Shown here: piece by piece, positions 34,304 to 43,987 of the stretch | Position numbering within the stretch: position 1 is the first letter of the stretch | Layout of the letters: each line of letters opens with the position of its first letter | Source of the DNA: Clostridiales bacterium | GTDB lineage: Bacteria > Bacillota > Clostridia > Lachnospirales > Lachnospiraceae | NCBI GenBank assembly: GCA_012839235.1 | Contig: DUNS01000104.1 | Location: 1-45,704 of the forward strand | Reading direction: 5' to 3' | Length of the DNA stretch: 45,704 nt | Notes under the pieces: model-generated | Seen by the model: the letters and a program-made list of their open reading frames with translations, nothing else | Databases searched by the model: none | What the model was told of the DNA's origin: nothing | Translations under genes and position numbers: made by a program

Positions 34304-35275
34304 CTATTCCATATATCCTGCTAACAAGCCTTCAATAAACATATCGCTCATTTCATAAATCTGTAATTCAATATCATCATAAATACTAATAGCCTGGATA
34401 TAGTTTTCTGATAAGAGGTCACCAACTGCAGTTGTTAACAAGTCAAGATGATCATATAGCATTGCGTTCCAATCTTCCTCACTCCAATATGGATTAAGGT
34501 TTCCTAAGAATGCTGCAAGCTGATCTGCATTCTCATGCCATCTATTTTGAGCATTATTATATGCATTGTTATCCCCAGCCTTTGCCGCCTGAACAACTTC
34601 TGCGGCTATTGTCAAATGACTAGTTAAAAGTTCTTCTAATTCAGCTGCTGCCTGCTCACCATAATAAGGCATAATGGCATTAGCAAAATCTACTGGATTC
34701 CTTAACAATCTATCAATTCCTGCTTCCAGCGTAGGCAGGTCAAATATGATTGCCTCAATTACATACATTGTCCAGAAGTAATGCTGGCTCCATAGCATAC
34801 GAAAATAGTTATAGGTATCCATGAAGCCCATGTAATCCATGTCATCGAACATGTCATCGTCCATTCCATCTCTCATAATACCATAAGGCATTTGGCCTCC
34901 TGGCATATTCTGGTAACTATTAATATTTTCGTTAGGTGTCATCCCATTTGATGTAGGTCCACTTGGTCTTTGATCTCTTGGCATAGTTCCACCTGGCATC
35001 GTTCCATTTGGTGTAGGTCCACTTGGTCTTTGCTCTCTTGGCATAGTTCCACCTGGCATCAGTTCAACTGGTCTGCCTTCAGGTCTAGTAGGGTAATAAC
35101 GGTATCCAGGGGCTATAGATATTACATGCCCAATCTGTAAATTGGTTGGATTAATTCCTGGATTCAAATCCATAATCGATTCCACAGTGGTATTGAACAC
35201 TTGGGCTAGCATCCATATAGTGTCGTATGGACGGATAGTATACTGCATTACAGCTTCCATAATATTATTCATCAC
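34304..35275 (-). CDS. LysM-domain protein with Pro/Gly-rich repeats
   Basis: This protein of about 320 residues has three parts. An N-terminal LysM domain (YTIRPYDTIWMLAQVFNTTVESI, then LNPGINPTNLQIGHVISIAPG) should bind peptidoglycan or spore cortex. A low-complexity Pro/Gly/Met region (about 60-150) contains two exact-length 20-residue repeats with TMPREQRPSGPTPNG-like text. A helical C-terminal domain has MLWSQHYFWTMYVIEAI and AAKAGDNNAYNNAQNRWHENADQLAAFL, a module seen in some clostridial and bacillar proteins often misnamed acetylglutamate kinase. No signal peptide is seen, so a spore-coat or mother-cell location is plausible. Possible starts are GTG 35275, ATG 35272 and ATG 35260; the last is best spaced from an AGGTGAT. 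Confidence 0.8.
   Translation of the reverse strand: MMNNIMEAVMQYTIRPYDTIWMLAQVFNTTVESIMDLNPGINPTNLQIGHVISIAPGYRYYPTRPEGRPVELMPGGTMPREQRPSGPTPNGTMPGGTMPRDQRPSGPTSNGMTPNENINSYQNMPGGQMPYGIMRDGMDDDMFDDMDYMGFMDTYNYFRMLWSQHYFWTMYVIEAIIFDLPTLEAGIDRLLRNPVDFANAIMPYYGEQAAAELEELLTSHLTIAAEVVQAAKAGDNNAYNNAQNRWHENADQLAAFLGNLNPYWSEEDWNAMLYDHLDLLTTAVGDLLSENYIQAISIYDDIELQIYEMSDMFIEGLLAGYME
34944..35063 (-). repeat. Two 60-base tandem repeats inside the LysM gene
   Basis: Units 34944-35003 and 35004-35063 differ at only a few bases and encode 20-residue Pro/Gly-rich repeats. Tandem, in-frame and nearly identical units suggest a recent duplication and possible length variation between strains. Confidence 0.9.
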
Positions 35276-35308
35276 CTATTATAAGTTCTATTTTAACTTA
35301 TGATACAC

Positions 35309-35354
35309 AAAGAAAAAGGTTCCATCATAGGGATTAGATAGAACCTTTTTCTTT
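35309..35354 (-). terminator. leu operon terminator
   Basis: AAAGAAAAAGGTTC and GAACCTTTTTCTTT form a perfect 14-bp stem with an 18-base loop, 54 bases after the leuD stop. T-rich arms allow termination in either direction. Confidence 0.85.
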
Positions 35355-35407
35355 CGAATATACAAAAAGGAGTGAACTAGCATTTTATATTAACCTAATA
35401 AGCTAGA

Positions 35408-35896
35408 CTAATATCTTTGATTTATATAGTTTATTAGACCTTCTGTCTTAATAATTCCTTGCATAAATTCAGGGAAAGCTTGCCCCCGGTACTTAGTACC
35501 TTTAGTCCGGTTATATATCATCCCTTCATCGAAATCCACTACTACCTCATCCCCTGCTTCTATGTTCTTAACAGCATCTGGGCACTCAATAATAGGAAGT
35601 CCAATATTGATTGCATTTCGATAGAATATCCTAGCAAAAGTTTCTGCAATAACGCAGCTGATCCCTGAAGCCTTTATAGCAATTGGAGCATGCTCTCTTG
35701 AAGACCCACAACCAAAATTCTTATTTGCAACAATAATATCTCCTGGCTCTACCCTAGAGACAAAATCAGCATCAATATCCATCATACATTTGGCTGCCAA
35801 TTCCTTTGGGTCGGAGGTATTAAGATATCTTGCAGGTATAATCACGTCTGTATCAACATTATCCCCGTATTTGTGTACCTTTCCATATACTTTCAT
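35408..35896 (-). CDS. leuD: 3-isopropylmalate dehydratase small subunit
   Basis: This 162-residue swivel subunit works with LeuC to isomerise 2- to 3-isopropylmalate in leucine synthesis. The substrate-binding [16 protein letters not shown] loop is present, as is the opening [16 protein letters not shown]. The short length is that of the HACN/LeuD2 type. The start is ATG, 12 bases after GAAAGG-TATGG. It is the last gene of leuB-leuC-leuD, 60 bases after leuC. Confidence 0.94.
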   Translation of the reverse strand: MKVYGKVHKYGDNVDTDVIIPARYLNTSDPKELAAKCMMDIDADFVSRVEPGDIIVANKNFGCGSSREHAPIAIKASGISCVIAETFARIFYRNAINIGLPIIECPDAVKNIEAGDEVVVDFDEGMIYNRTKGTKYRGQAFPEFMQGIIKTEGLINYINQRY

Positions 35897-35956
35897 ATAA
35901 AAACCATACCTTTCTTCTATGCGAACAATGTTCTCATTAACCTGACAAACTTTATT

Positions 35957-37222
35957 CTAAAGTCCTAAATCCTTAGGGCCGGATATCTTACCGGTTACTG
36001 CTGTAGCTGCCGCCACTGCTGGACTAGCAAGATACACCTCAGATTTCACGTGACCCATTCTGCCAACAAAGTTTCTATTAGTGGTTGATACAGCTCTTTC
36101 CCCAGCAGCTAATATGCCCATATGCCCTCCTAGACAAGGACCACAGGTCGGTGTACTAACCACACCACCAGCTTTAATAAAGGTTGCCAATAAACCTTCC
36201 TCCATAGCCTGAAGATAAATAGCCTGAGTAGCAGGAAATACTATTAGTCTCATTCCTTTTGCCACTTTTCTTCCCGCAAGTACCTTCGCTGCAGCTCTTA
36301 GGTCTTCAATTCTACCATTTGTACATGATCCTATAACCACTTGATCAATCTTAATATCTCCAACATTATCAATTGTTCGAGCATTTTCTGGGAGATGTGG
36401 AAATGCTACTGTAGATTTGATAGTCGATAAATCTATCTCATATACTTCATCATATTCAGCATCTTCATCTGGTACAAATATGGAATACTTATTAGCACCA
36501 TGATCATCCATATACTTAAGAGTTTTTTCATCAACAGGGAATATCCCATTCTTAGCACCGGCTTCAATAGCCATATTAGCTATGGTGAATCTGTCATCCA
36601 TAGATAGATTTTTAATTCCATCACCAACAAATTCCATGGATTTATACAAAGCACCATCCACACCAATCATACCGATTATATGAAGAATTACATCCTTACC
36701 ACTTACCCATTCATCTGGCTTTCCACTTAGTACAAACTTAATCGCTGAAGGTACCTTAAACCATCCCTTACCAGTAGCCATACCCGCAGCCATATCAGTA
36801 CTTCCTACACCTGTAGAAAAAGCTCCCAGTGCACCATAGGTACAGGTATGGGAATCTGCACCTATAATTAAATCACCTGCTGCAACCAAGCCCTTCTCTG
36901 GCAAAAGTGCATGCTCTATTCCCATCTCACCGATCTCAAAGTAATTGGTAATATCCTGTTCCATAGCAAATTCACGCATACAAAGGCAATTCTCTGCAGA
37001 TTTAATATCCTTGTTAGGTGTAAAATGATCCGGTACTAAAGCTATCTTATCCTTATCAAAGACTTTATTAATTGTCATTTTCTCCATTTCCTTTATTGCT
37101 ATAGGAGCTGTTACATCATTGCCCAATACCATATCAAGATTCGCCTCTATTAGCTGGCCAGCCGTGACTTGTGAAAGCCCTGCATGGGATGCCAGAATCT
37201 TTTGGCTCATTGTCATTCCCAT
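35957..37222 (-). CDS. leuC: 3-isopropylmalate dehydratase large subunit
   Basis: This 421-residue aconitase-family subunit carries the [4Fe-4S] cluster; the Cys ligands are in [13 protein letters not shown] and [10 protein letters not shown]. It also shows [23 protein letters not shown]. The 420-residue length marks the archaeal/clostridial homoaconitase-like type rather than the E. coli type (466). The start has GGAGG 6 bases before ATG. It lies between leuB and leuD. A leuA gene is not in the window. Confidence 0.94.
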   Translation of the reverse strand: MGMTMSQKILASHAGLSQVTAGQLIEANLDMVLGNDVTAPIAIKEMEKMTINKVFDKDKIALVPDHFTPNKDIKSAENCLCMREFAMEQDITNYFEIGEMGIEHALLPEKGLVAAGDLIIGADSHTCTYGALGAFSTGVGSTDMAAGMATGKGWFKVPSAIKFVLSGKPDEWVSGKDVILHIIGMIGVDGALYKSMEFVGDGIKNLSMDDRFTIANMAIEAGAKNGIFPVDEKTLKYMDDHGANKYSIFVPDEDAEYDEVYEIDLSTIKSTVAFPHLPENARTIDNVGDIKIDQVVIGSCTNGRIEDLRAAAKVLAGRKVAKGMRLIVFPATQAIYLQAMEEGLLATFIKAGGVVSTPTCGPCLGGHMGILAAGERAVSTTNRNFVGRMGHVKSEVYLASPAVAAATAVTGKISGPKDLGL

Positions 37223-37268
37223 ATATTATTCCTCCCGTCTATATGAAACTTAATCAAATATCTTCATA

Positions 37269-38351
37269 TTAAATGTAGCTTGCTATTAGATCGCCCATTT
37301 CATTGGTTCCAACTAGCTTCATGCCCTCTGACATTATGTCAATTGTACGATTACCATCCTTTAATACTGATCTAACTGCTTCCTCCACCTTGTCAGCCTC
37401 CTCCTCTAAATCAAAGGAATACCGAAGCATCATAGCAGCTGAAAGTATTGTGGCAATAGGATTAGCCTTATCCTGTCCTGCAATATCTGGAGCAGAACCA
37501 TGACTTGGTTCATATAAGCCTAGCTTTTTCTCCCCTAAGCTGGCTGAAGGTAACATTCCTATAGAACCTGTGATCATACTAGCTTCATCAGATAGAATAT
37601 CTCCAAACATATTCTCTGTAAGAATTACATCGAACTGCTTAGGATCCCTAACAAGCTGCATGGCACAGTTATCCACAAGCATGTGACTTAGTTCAACATC
37701 TGGGTAGTCCTTTGCTACTTCCTCTATTACAGTTCTCCAAAGTCTTGAAGAATCAAGTACGTTGGCTTTATCTACACTACAAACTTTTTTTCTTCTCTTC
37801 CTAGCAATGTCGAATCCTCGCCTGGCAATCCTTCTTATTTCATTTTCATCATAAACCAATGTATCAGTTGCTTTACGGACACCATTCTCAGTAACTGTAC
37901 TCCGGTCTCCAAAGTAAAGCCCCCCTGTAAGCTCTCTCATTACAACCAAATCAAATCCATCACCGATTATATCTTCCTTAAGAGGACATGCTCCTTTAAG
38001 CTCATCAAATAATATAGCTGGCCTAATATTTGCAAACAACTTCAATCCTTTTCTAATTGCCAGTAAGCCTGCTTCTGGCCTAAGATGAGGAGGAAGTGAA
38101 TACCAATTAGATTGCCCTACATTGCCGCCGACAGCTCCTAGTAAAACAGAATCGCTATCTTTAGCTATCTTTAAAGCTTCATCAGTTAAAGGTACACCGG
38201 TCTCGTCAATAGATACTCCACCCATAAGAATCTCTTTATATACAAAATTATGGCTGTAAACTTCACCAACCCGATCAAGTATCTTTCTTGCTTGTGTAAT
38301 AATCTCTGGACCAATACCATCTCCGCCTATTAATGTAATCTTATATTCCAT
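37269..38351 (-). CDS. leuB: 3-isopropylmalate dehydrogenase
   Basis: This 360-residue NAD-dependent enzyme oxidises and decarboxylates 3-isopropylmalate. It begins [17 protein letters not shown] and has the substrate-binding [31 protein letters not shown] and the NAD-site [20 protein letters not shown]. The longest frame adds 18 residues. ATG 38351 is preferred, as it lies 13 bases after GAAAGG-CATGG and matches the family start. It is the first gene of the leu unit and diverges from a LysR gene. Confidence 0.94.
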   Translation of the reverse strand: MEYKITLIGGDGIGPEIITQARKILDRVGEVYSHNFVYKEILMGGVSIDETGVPLTDEALKIAKDSDSVLLGAVGGNVGQSNWYSLPPHLRPEAGLLAIRKGLKLFANIRPAILFDELKGACPLKEDIIGDGFDLVVMRELTGGLYFGDRSTVTENGVRKATDTLVYDENEIRRIARRGFDIARKRRKKVCSVDKANVLDSSRLWRTVIEEVAKDYPDVELSHMLVDNCAMQLVRDPKQFDVILTENMFGDILSDEASMITGSIGMLPSASLGEKKLGLYEPSHGSAPDIAGQDKANPIATILSAAMMLRYSFDLEEEADKVEEAVRSVLKDGNRTIDIMSEGMKLVGTNEMGDLIASYI

Positions 38352-38455
38352 CCTATCAACCATGCCTTTCATTTCAATATGGAAGATTCTATTATCTATT
38401 GCCATTTTAGCATATAGTTTGCTATAATTTAAAATACATATAAGACATATCCATT

Positions 38456-38470
38456 ATAACCCCCGGTTAT
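38456..38470. promoter_or_regulatory. Palindrome between leuB and the LysR gene
   Basis: ATAACC-CCC-GGTTAT has perfect 6-base arms and lies 18 bases before the LysR start. It is a candidate LysR-type or autoregulatory site in the divergent promoter region. The TATAAT at 38423-38428 on the plus strand may be the lysR -10. Confidence 0.35.
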
Positions 38471-38488
38471 GAAGAAGGAAGGAAGCCT

Positions 38489-39370
38489 ATGAACCAAAAC
38501 TTATCTTTATATAATATATTTAATTGTGTTGCTGAAAAGGAAAACATATCCCATGCTGCAAGGGCATTGTACATAAGTCAGCCCGCTGTTAGTAAAGCAA
38601 TCAGCTCCTTAGAGGATAATCTGAATGTAACCTTATTTATCCGTAGCTCAAGGGGGGTTAAGCTAACGCCAGAGGGCAGATTACTATATGACCATACCAA
38701 AAGTGCTTTTCAGACTATAGATAAAGCTGAAGATAGTCTAAAGAGAATTAATGACCTAGGTATTGGCCACTTAAAGATAGGAGCTAGTAATACCCTATGT
38801 AAATTTTTACTACTACCCTATCTAAAGGATTTTGTTAAGCAATATCCTCATATTAAGATAACTATAGAGAGTCAATCCACTTATCAGACACTGAAAAGAT
38901 TGGAGAACGGTTCACTAGATATAGGATTAGTTGCTAAACCTGACAATGAGAAAACCTTTGTCTTTAATTCCCTTGGATCTATTGAAGATATATTTGTTGC
39001 CACCCCCGACTATCTAGAGAATCTAAAGCAGAGAGAGGAAAGCGAGGATTTCTTTTCTGTAGCTAATATTATGCTATTAGATGAAGAGAATAACACCAGA
39101 ATATATATCGAAGAATATTTCCGTGACAATGATATCTCACCAAATAGTATACTTGAAGTGACCAATATGGATCTATTAATTGAATTCGCAAAGACAGGAC
39201 TTGGTGTAGCTTGCGTTATTAAGGAATTTGTAGAAACCGAACTATCAGATGGCACTTTAGTTCAACTTCCACTTAAGGTTCCAGTTAATAAAAGAGAGGT
39301 CGGCTATTCCTATATTAGCAATGCCTTCCTCTCAGATTCAATGCAAAAATTTATTGCATTTACTAGATAG
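38489..39370 (+). CDS. LysR family regulator, probably of the leu genes
   Basis: This 293-residue LysR-type protein has an N-terminal helix-turn-helix (NISHAARALYISQPAVSKAISSLEDNLNVTLFIR) and a C-terminal periplasmic-binding-protein-like effector domain starting near LKIGASNTLCKFLLLPYLKDF. It is transcribed away from leuB with 137 bases between the starts, the usual layout for a LysR regulator and its target, so leuBCD is the likely regulon. The effector may be an intermediate of leucine synthesis, as for LeuO-like and IlvY-like proteins, but that is inference. The start is preceded by GAAGGAAGG. Confidence 0.88.
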   Translation: MNQNLSLYNIFNCVAEKENISHAARALYISQPAVSKAISSLEDNLNVTLFIRSSRGVKLTPEGRLLYDHTKSAFQTIDKAEDSLKRINDLGIGHLKIGASNTLCKFLLLPYLKDFVKQYPHIKITIESQSTYQTLKRLENGSLDIGLVAKPDNEKTFVFNSLGSIEDIFVATPDYLENLKQREESEDFFSVANIMLLDEENNTRIYIEEYFRDNDISPNSILEVTNMDLLIEFAKTGLGVACVIKEFVETELSDGTLVQLPLKVPVNKREVGYSYISNAFLSDSMQKFIAFTR

Positions 39371-39389
39371 TATTATATTTACAGATTAG

Positions 39390-39417
39390 GAACGAGATAG
39401 GTAGCCCTATCTCGTTC
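39390..39417. terminator. Hairpin between convergent LysR and SH3 genes
   Basis: GAACGAGATAGG and CCTATCTCGTTC make a perfect 12-bp stem with a 4-base loop, 20 bases after the LysR stop. T runs are short on both sides, but position and stability support a shared terminator. Confidence 0.75.
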
Positions 39418-39426
39418 ACTTTGCAC

Positions 39427-39924
39427 TTATTCTGGGAGTTCTTCTATTTCTTCTTCCCCTTGGGCTGGTATGTCTGTAGGTGTAGGGATTGGAGTCGGAG
39501 TTGCTGTTGGTGGTTCCAGATATTCCGGCTTTTCTTCCACTACAAAATCCGCACTAACATACTTTAATACATCCTTATCCTTAAATATTGCCCAACCATC
39601 CCTAATTTCAACAACATCGATTTTCTCCCTATGTACTAAATGTCCAACAATATCGCCATTAGTATCTGGTGAGGATCTTACATTAAGTGTCGAACCAAAC
39701 TTTGATAGCATTATGTACATTGGTGTTGTCTCTAAAGAGTCTATATCTAATTCTTCTAATGGTGTTTCTAATTCTTCTATTTCGTCAGCTTGTTCATCTT
39801 CTTCTATTATAGGGGTAGGGCTAACGGTGGGTGTGGGAATAAAATCCTCAATCTTACTATCATTGCTGCAACCTCCCAAAGTCAAAACCATTAATCCTAA
39901 AGCTAAGTATTTTATACTTTTCAT
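39427..39924 (-). CDS. SH3-domain lipoprotein
   Basis: This 165-residue secreted lipoprotein has a signal peptide MKSIKYLALGLMVLTLGGC with lipobox LGGC (Cys19). A Thr/Pro spacer and acidic stretch follow (25-65). One bacterial SH3 domain (about 70-125) includes LNVRSSPDTNGDIVGHL and DGWAIFK. The Pro/Thr/Glu-rich tail (PTATPTPIPTPTD) should extend through the cell wall. It probably binds peptidoglycan; no enzymatic domain is seen. ATG 39924 is chosen over in-frame ATGs upstream because it starts the signal peptide and lies 13 bases after GAAAGG-CATGG. It stands alone between terminators. Confidence 0.85.
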   Translation of the reverse strand: MKSIKYLALGLMVLTLGGCSNDSKIEDFIPTPTVSPTPIIEEDEQADEIEELETPLEELDIDSLETTPMYIMLSKFGSTLNVRSSPDTNGDIVGHLVHREKIDVVEIRDGWAIFKDKDVLKYVSADFVVEEKPEYLEPPTATPTPIPTPTDIPAQGEEEIEELPE

Positions 39925-39954
39925 ATTAATTCCCATGCCTTTCAACTAAATCTA

Positions 39955-40080
39955 TATGATGCCGCAATGCGGCGTCTCAAAAATCCGGAAGAACAAGGAA
40001 TGAGCACCTTTGTGCAAATTTCGTGTTTCTTCCTGCGTAAAGATTTTATTCCTCACACTATACAGGAATTATAATATCAT
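39955..40080. repeat. Structured intergenic region before the SH3 gene
   Basis: A hairpin GCCGC-AAT-GCGGC (39961-39973) is followed by GGAAGAA-CA (39987-39995) pairing with TG-TTTCTTCC (40024-40033) around a GCAC-CTTT-GTGC loop hairpin. AAAATC and GATTTT may pair outside it. It may be the exporter's terminator, the SH3 leader, or an element of its own; it does not share the core of elements A-C. Confidence 0.4.
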
Positions 40081-40110
40081 ACTTTTGCACCCAGTCCAAG
40101 AAGAAGTTAT

Positions 40111-41901
40111 CTATTTTTCTTCCAAAAATTTGTATTGAGACATATATAGCTCGTAGTACTTACCTCTTAGCTTAATTAGTTCATCATGGCTACCCATTTC
40201 TTGAATAACCCCCTTATCAATATACATAATAGCGGTCGAGTTTTTAATTGTGGATAATCGATGGGCTATGATAAATGAGGTTCTATTGGCAAGAAGGTGA
40301 CTTAGTCCTTCCTGGAGTAAAACTTCAGTCTCTGTATCTATGCTGGATGTTGCTTCGTCCAGAATTAATATCTTTGGATCTGCCAACAGAGCTCTTGCAA
40401 AGCTTATCAGCTGCCTTTGGCCAACAGATAATCTAGTACCCCTTTCGTTAACCTCTGTTTTATAGCCCCTCTCTAGCTCCTCTATAAAATCATGGGCACG
40501 GACGATTTTTGCTGCCTTAATAACCTGCTCGTCAGTAGCCTCCATATTACCATAACGGATGTTATCCATAATCGTACCTGAGAATGTAAAGCTATCCTGA
40601 AGCATAACACCCATCTGCTTACGTAGGGACTTAATGGTAACCTTACTTATATCTATTCCATCTATTGTGATTAATCCAGAGTCAAGATTGTAAAAACGAC
40701 TAATAAGGTTAATTATTGTAGTCTTACCTGCTCCTGTAGGTCCAACAATTGCAATACTATCCCCTACATTTGCTTTGAAATTAACATTATTAAGTATTTG
40801 TACCCCATTTTCATAGCTAAAATTGACATCCTTGAATTCAACTTCACCTTGAATCTGAGGCATATCCACTGCCCCTTCAATATCCTTAACAGTTACCGGC
40901 TCATCTATGGTTTCAAATATTCTCTCCAAATAAGAAACAGCTGTCAATAAAGAGTTATAAAAGCTTGCCAGGGTATTAACTGGAGCCCAAAACCGTCCAA
41001 TATAACTAGTCATGGCAATAAGCACACCAACTGTTATTCCTTCTACATTATCACTAATCCATGCCACACCTAAAACATATATAGCTACTGAAGTCCATGT
41101 AGATATATTGTTAATGGCTGGCCATAGAAGAAAATTATACTTAACAGCATTCATCCAAGAATCTGCATACTCTTTACATAGTCTATTAAATATTCCTGTG
41201 TTCTCTTTCTCCCTTGTAAAGCTTTGAGTAACTCTTATACCATTGATACTCTCAGCAATATAGGCATTGAGATTGGAGGATTTATTACTGGATATCTGCC
41301 AAGCAGTTCTCTGTTTTTTCTTAATTGTGAATATTAAGATCATTAAAAGAGGTAAGCCAAGTAAGCAAACAATTGCTAATCTGAAGTTTAGAGCTAGCAT
41401 AAAAACAACAATGAAAATCAAGCTAAATAACTCAGTGATGGTATTAACTATACCATTGGACAACAAGTCACTAAGGCTATTAACATAGTTAACAACTCTT
41501 ACCTGTATTTTTCCATGGGGCCTGTCATCGTAATATGAAAAGGGTAGCTCCTGTAGATGTTTAAATATATCACTTCTTATGGTATGAATAATATCCTGCC
41601 CTATCTTTGCCATCAAGCTAATTCTCTTTCTTATTATTACGGCAATGATAAGGAAAATAACTAACATAAGTATACTAAGTGTAACTATACTCGTGATATT
41701 ACCATTAGGTATATGCTTGTCCATAATTTCCTTCATCATAATAGGTTCTAGCATCCCTAGAGCTGAGGAAATTGTCATAAGTAAAATCGTGAATAAAATT
41801 CCCTTTCGATGTGGTTTAATATAAGTTCCAAGCCTCTTTAGGTGGCTGATATTAAATTCGGTATCTAATGTCTCGTCAATATCATATTTGTTTCTAGCCA
41901 A
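40111..41901 (-). CDS. ABC exporter half-transporter, catalytic partner
   Basis: This 596-residue protein has an N-terminal six-helix exporter domain and a C-terminal ATPase. It shows Walker A GPTGAGKTT, a deviant signature LSVGQRQ and an intact Walker B with the catalytic Glu (LILDEATSSID), then IIAHRLST. The intact Glu and altered signature identify it as the TM288/BmrD-like member of a heterodimer, with the protein of the next gene. Such exporters remove drugs, lipids or peptides; the substrate is unknown. TTG 41901 is preferred (AGAAGGTGG 5 bases upstream, 8-base overlap with the upstream gene) over TTG 41925. Confidence 0.9.
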   Translation of the reverse strand: MARNKYDIDETLDTEFNISHLKRLGTYIKPHRKGILFTILLMTISSALGMLEPIMMKEIMDKHIPNGNITSIVTLSILMLVIFLIIAVIIRKRISLMAKIGQDIIHTIRSDIFKHLQELPFSYYDDRPHGKIQVRVVNYVNSLSDLLSNGIVNTITELFSLIFIVVFMLALNFRLAIVCLLGLPLLMILIFTIKKKQRTAWQISSNKSSNLNAYIAESINGIRVTQSFTREKENTGIFNRLCKEYADSWMNAVKYNFLLWPAINNISTWTSVAIYVLGVAWISDNVEGITVGVLIAMTSYIGRFWAPVNTLASFYNSLLTAVSYLERIFETIDEPVTVKDIEGAVDMPQIQGEVEFKDVNFSYENGVQILNNVNFKANVGDSIAIVGPTGAGKTTIINLISRFYNLDSGLITIDGIDISKVTIKSLRKQMGVMLQDSFTFSGTIMDNIRYGNMEATDEQVIKAAKIVRAHDFIEELERGYKTEVNERGTRLSVGQRQLISFARALLADPKILILDEATSSIDTETEVLLQEGLSHLLANRTSFIIAHRLSTIKNSTAIMYIDKGVIQEMGSHDELIKLRGKYYELYMSQYKFLEEK

Positions 41902-43660
41902 TATTACCACCTTCTTTCTTGGCAACTTCCATTATTTGGTCAAAATCTCCGTATTGATGATGGAATACAGTGTAATAATAACCTTTTTTATCAAGGAGTT
42001 CTTCATGTTTACCAGTTTCTATAATTCTACCATTGTCCAGAACCAAAATTTGGTCCGCAGCCTTTATAGAAGAAATACGGTGGGCAATTATAAATATAGT
42101 TCTATTGCCATCCAGATTCTTTAATTCTTTTTGTATTTGCGACTCAGTCTCCATATCTACTGCTGAAGTAGTATCATCTAATATAAGTATAGTAGGATCC
42201 TTAAGTAAAGCTCTTGCAAGAGATATTCTTTGCTTTTGTCCACCGGAGAGTCCTACTCCTCTTTCACCAACGATAGTATCATAACCATCTGTCATCCGCA
42301 CAATAAAGTTATGAGCATCTGCAATCTTGGCTGCTTCAACAACCTCTTCAAAACTGCAATCAGGACGTCCATAAGCAATATTACCTTCTATGGTATCAGA
42401 GAACAAGAATACATCCTGCATAGCAAGTCCTATATTACTACGCATGGACTGCAAATTATAGTCCTTAATATTTACTCCATCAATTTTAATAGATCCTGTA
42501 GTTACATCATAAAAGCGATTGAGTAAATTCATAAGTGTGGTTTTACCTGAACCTGTGGCTCCTATAATCCCTACCGTCTCACCAGGCTTGATATGTATAT
42601 TAATATCCTCTAAAATCATTTCTCCACCGGTTCTATAGCTTACATTGGAGAACTCAATCTCTCCATCCAGTTTTTCTTTAACAATTGAATTATCCTTATT
42701 GAATATTCTTGGCTCAACAATTGCCGTTGCATATATTTTTTCAACAGAGGTAACAAATCTTTGATAATCATTGGCAAGCCATCCAGCCTGTCTTAAGGGG
42801 TTGTTAAGCATCCAGAGGTAGCCACTGACAGTAACTAAGGTTCCGATAGTCATCTCCCCTTTAATAACCATAATTCCACCTACAAGATATAGAATTATAG
42901 TTAGTGAGTTAGCCAATATATCAAATACAGGAACATACTTTTTCCATATATTAGTGGCGTTTATTTCTGCATCTCTGTAGCCATCATTCTCCCTGTTGAA
43001 TTTCTCTATTTCATAATCCTCTTTGGCAAATGCTTTTACTACTCTGTTACCACTAACATTCTCCTGAACGAAAGTATTAAGACTAGAAAAATGTTTTCTG
43101 ATATTATGGAAGGCTGGCTTAACCTCTTTTAGTTGCTTATAGGTTGTAAAAATCGTAAAAGGCATTACAGCTATCATACAAAGAGCCAGTCTAAAATCCG
43201 CAATAAATATCATTATTAAAGCGATAATGAAAAGCAATGCATTTTCATAAGATCCATATATAACATAGGCTACAAAATGTCTTACTGCATCCATATCACC
43301 TGTCATTCGTGACATTAAGTCACCAGTTCTATTCTTGTTATAAAAACCGAAATCCTGAGCTAATAACTTTTTGTAAACATAATCTCTAAGGGTATATAAC
43401 ATCCCTTGAGAAGACTTTTCAAAAATTATCAAATACCAATATTTAAGAACAGTACGAAGAAGAGTTGTTACCACCATGATAATCATCATTAGTGGGAGTT
43501 TATCATATTCTCCTCCTTTAATAACATCGTCCACAACAATACCTGCTATCTGTGGATTTACAACTGCAATAGCACAAACAATTGTCACCAAACACATTGC
43601 AAATATTAATCTACCACGATATTTTTTCAAAAAAGAAAAGAACCAATTCATCGCTGCCAT
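41894..43660 (-). CDS. ABC exporter half-transporter, degenerate-site partner
   Basis: This 588-residue protein has six membrane helices, then an ATPase with Walker A GATGSGKTT, a canonical signature LSGGQKQ, and a Walker B in which Asp replaces the catalytic Glu (LILDDTTSAVD), then IIAHRIS. This is the TM287/BmrC-like member of a heterodimer. In the pair, one ATP site is canonical (partner Walker motifs with this LSGGQ) and one is degenerate. The start is ATG after GGAGG. It overlaps the next gene by 8 bases, so the two are made together. An AraC regulator diverges 327 bases away. Confidence 0.92.
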   Translation of the reverse strand: MAAMNWFFSFLKKYRGRLIFAMCLVTIVCAIAVVNPQIAGIVVDDVIKGGEYDKLPLMMIIMVVTTLLRTVLKYWYLIIFEKSSQGMLYTLRDYVYKKLLAQDFGFYNKNRTGDLMSRMTGDMDAVRHFVAYVIYGSYENALLFIIALIMIFIADFRLALCMIAVMPFTIFTTYKQLKEVKPAFHNIRKHFSSLNTFVQENVSGNRVVKAFAKEDYEIEKFNRENDGYRDAEINATNIWKKYVPVFDILANSLTIILYLVGGIMVIKGEMTIGTLVTVSGYLWMLNNPLRQAGWLANDYQRFVTSVEKIYATAIVEPRIFNKDNSIVKEKLDGEIEFSNVSYRTGGEMILEDINIHIKPGETVGIIGATGSGKTTLMNLLNRFYDVTTGSIKIDGVNIKDYNLQSMRSNIGLAMQDVFLFSDTIEGNIAYGRPDCSFEEVVEAAKIADAHNFIVRMTDGYDTIVGERGVGLSGGQKQRISLARALLKDPTILILDDTTSAVDMETESQIQKELKNLDGNRTIFIIAHRISSIKAADQILVLDNGRIIETGKHEELLDKKGYYYTVFHHQYGDFDQIMEVAKKEGGNIG

Positions 43661-43858
43661 CTAATCCCTCCTTATTAGTTGAGTACAAGCGCTAGAAATA
43701 GAAAGTCTATATTATTATATCGGTCATGTCAATTAAAAAAATGTAGATTGTTACTATTTTCATGTATTATATTATAATTAGACAAGATTTCTTCCTAATT
43801 AATGTTAACACATTGTAAGCATAATCTATCAATTAATAAAAATAATTTGAATTACCCA

Positions 43859-43887
43859 TTAACTAATTTTAGTGCTTATGATACAAT
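43859..43887 (+). promoter_or_regulatory. Probable promoter of the AraC gene
   Basis: TTAACT (43859-43864) and TACAAT (43882-43887) are spaced by 17 bases, about 100 bases before the AraC start. The remainder of the 43661-43987 gap is A/T-rich. On the minus strand it has a TTGACA near 43717-43722 that may belong to the exporter promoter. No repeat of note was seen. Confidence 0.45.
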
Positions 43888-43987
43888 AAATGAAAAGCAG
43901 ACTAATACATGGAAGATAAGTATTTTTTTGAGCTTAAGCTGCATTTCAAACATAAGAGTTTAATGAGTTTTTTAAGGAGAGAATCTA

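Noticed and set aside
34944-35063. The two 60-base repeats as a CRISPR-like array
   Set aside because: The units are contiguous without spacers, in frame, and encode Pro/Gly-rich protein repeats.
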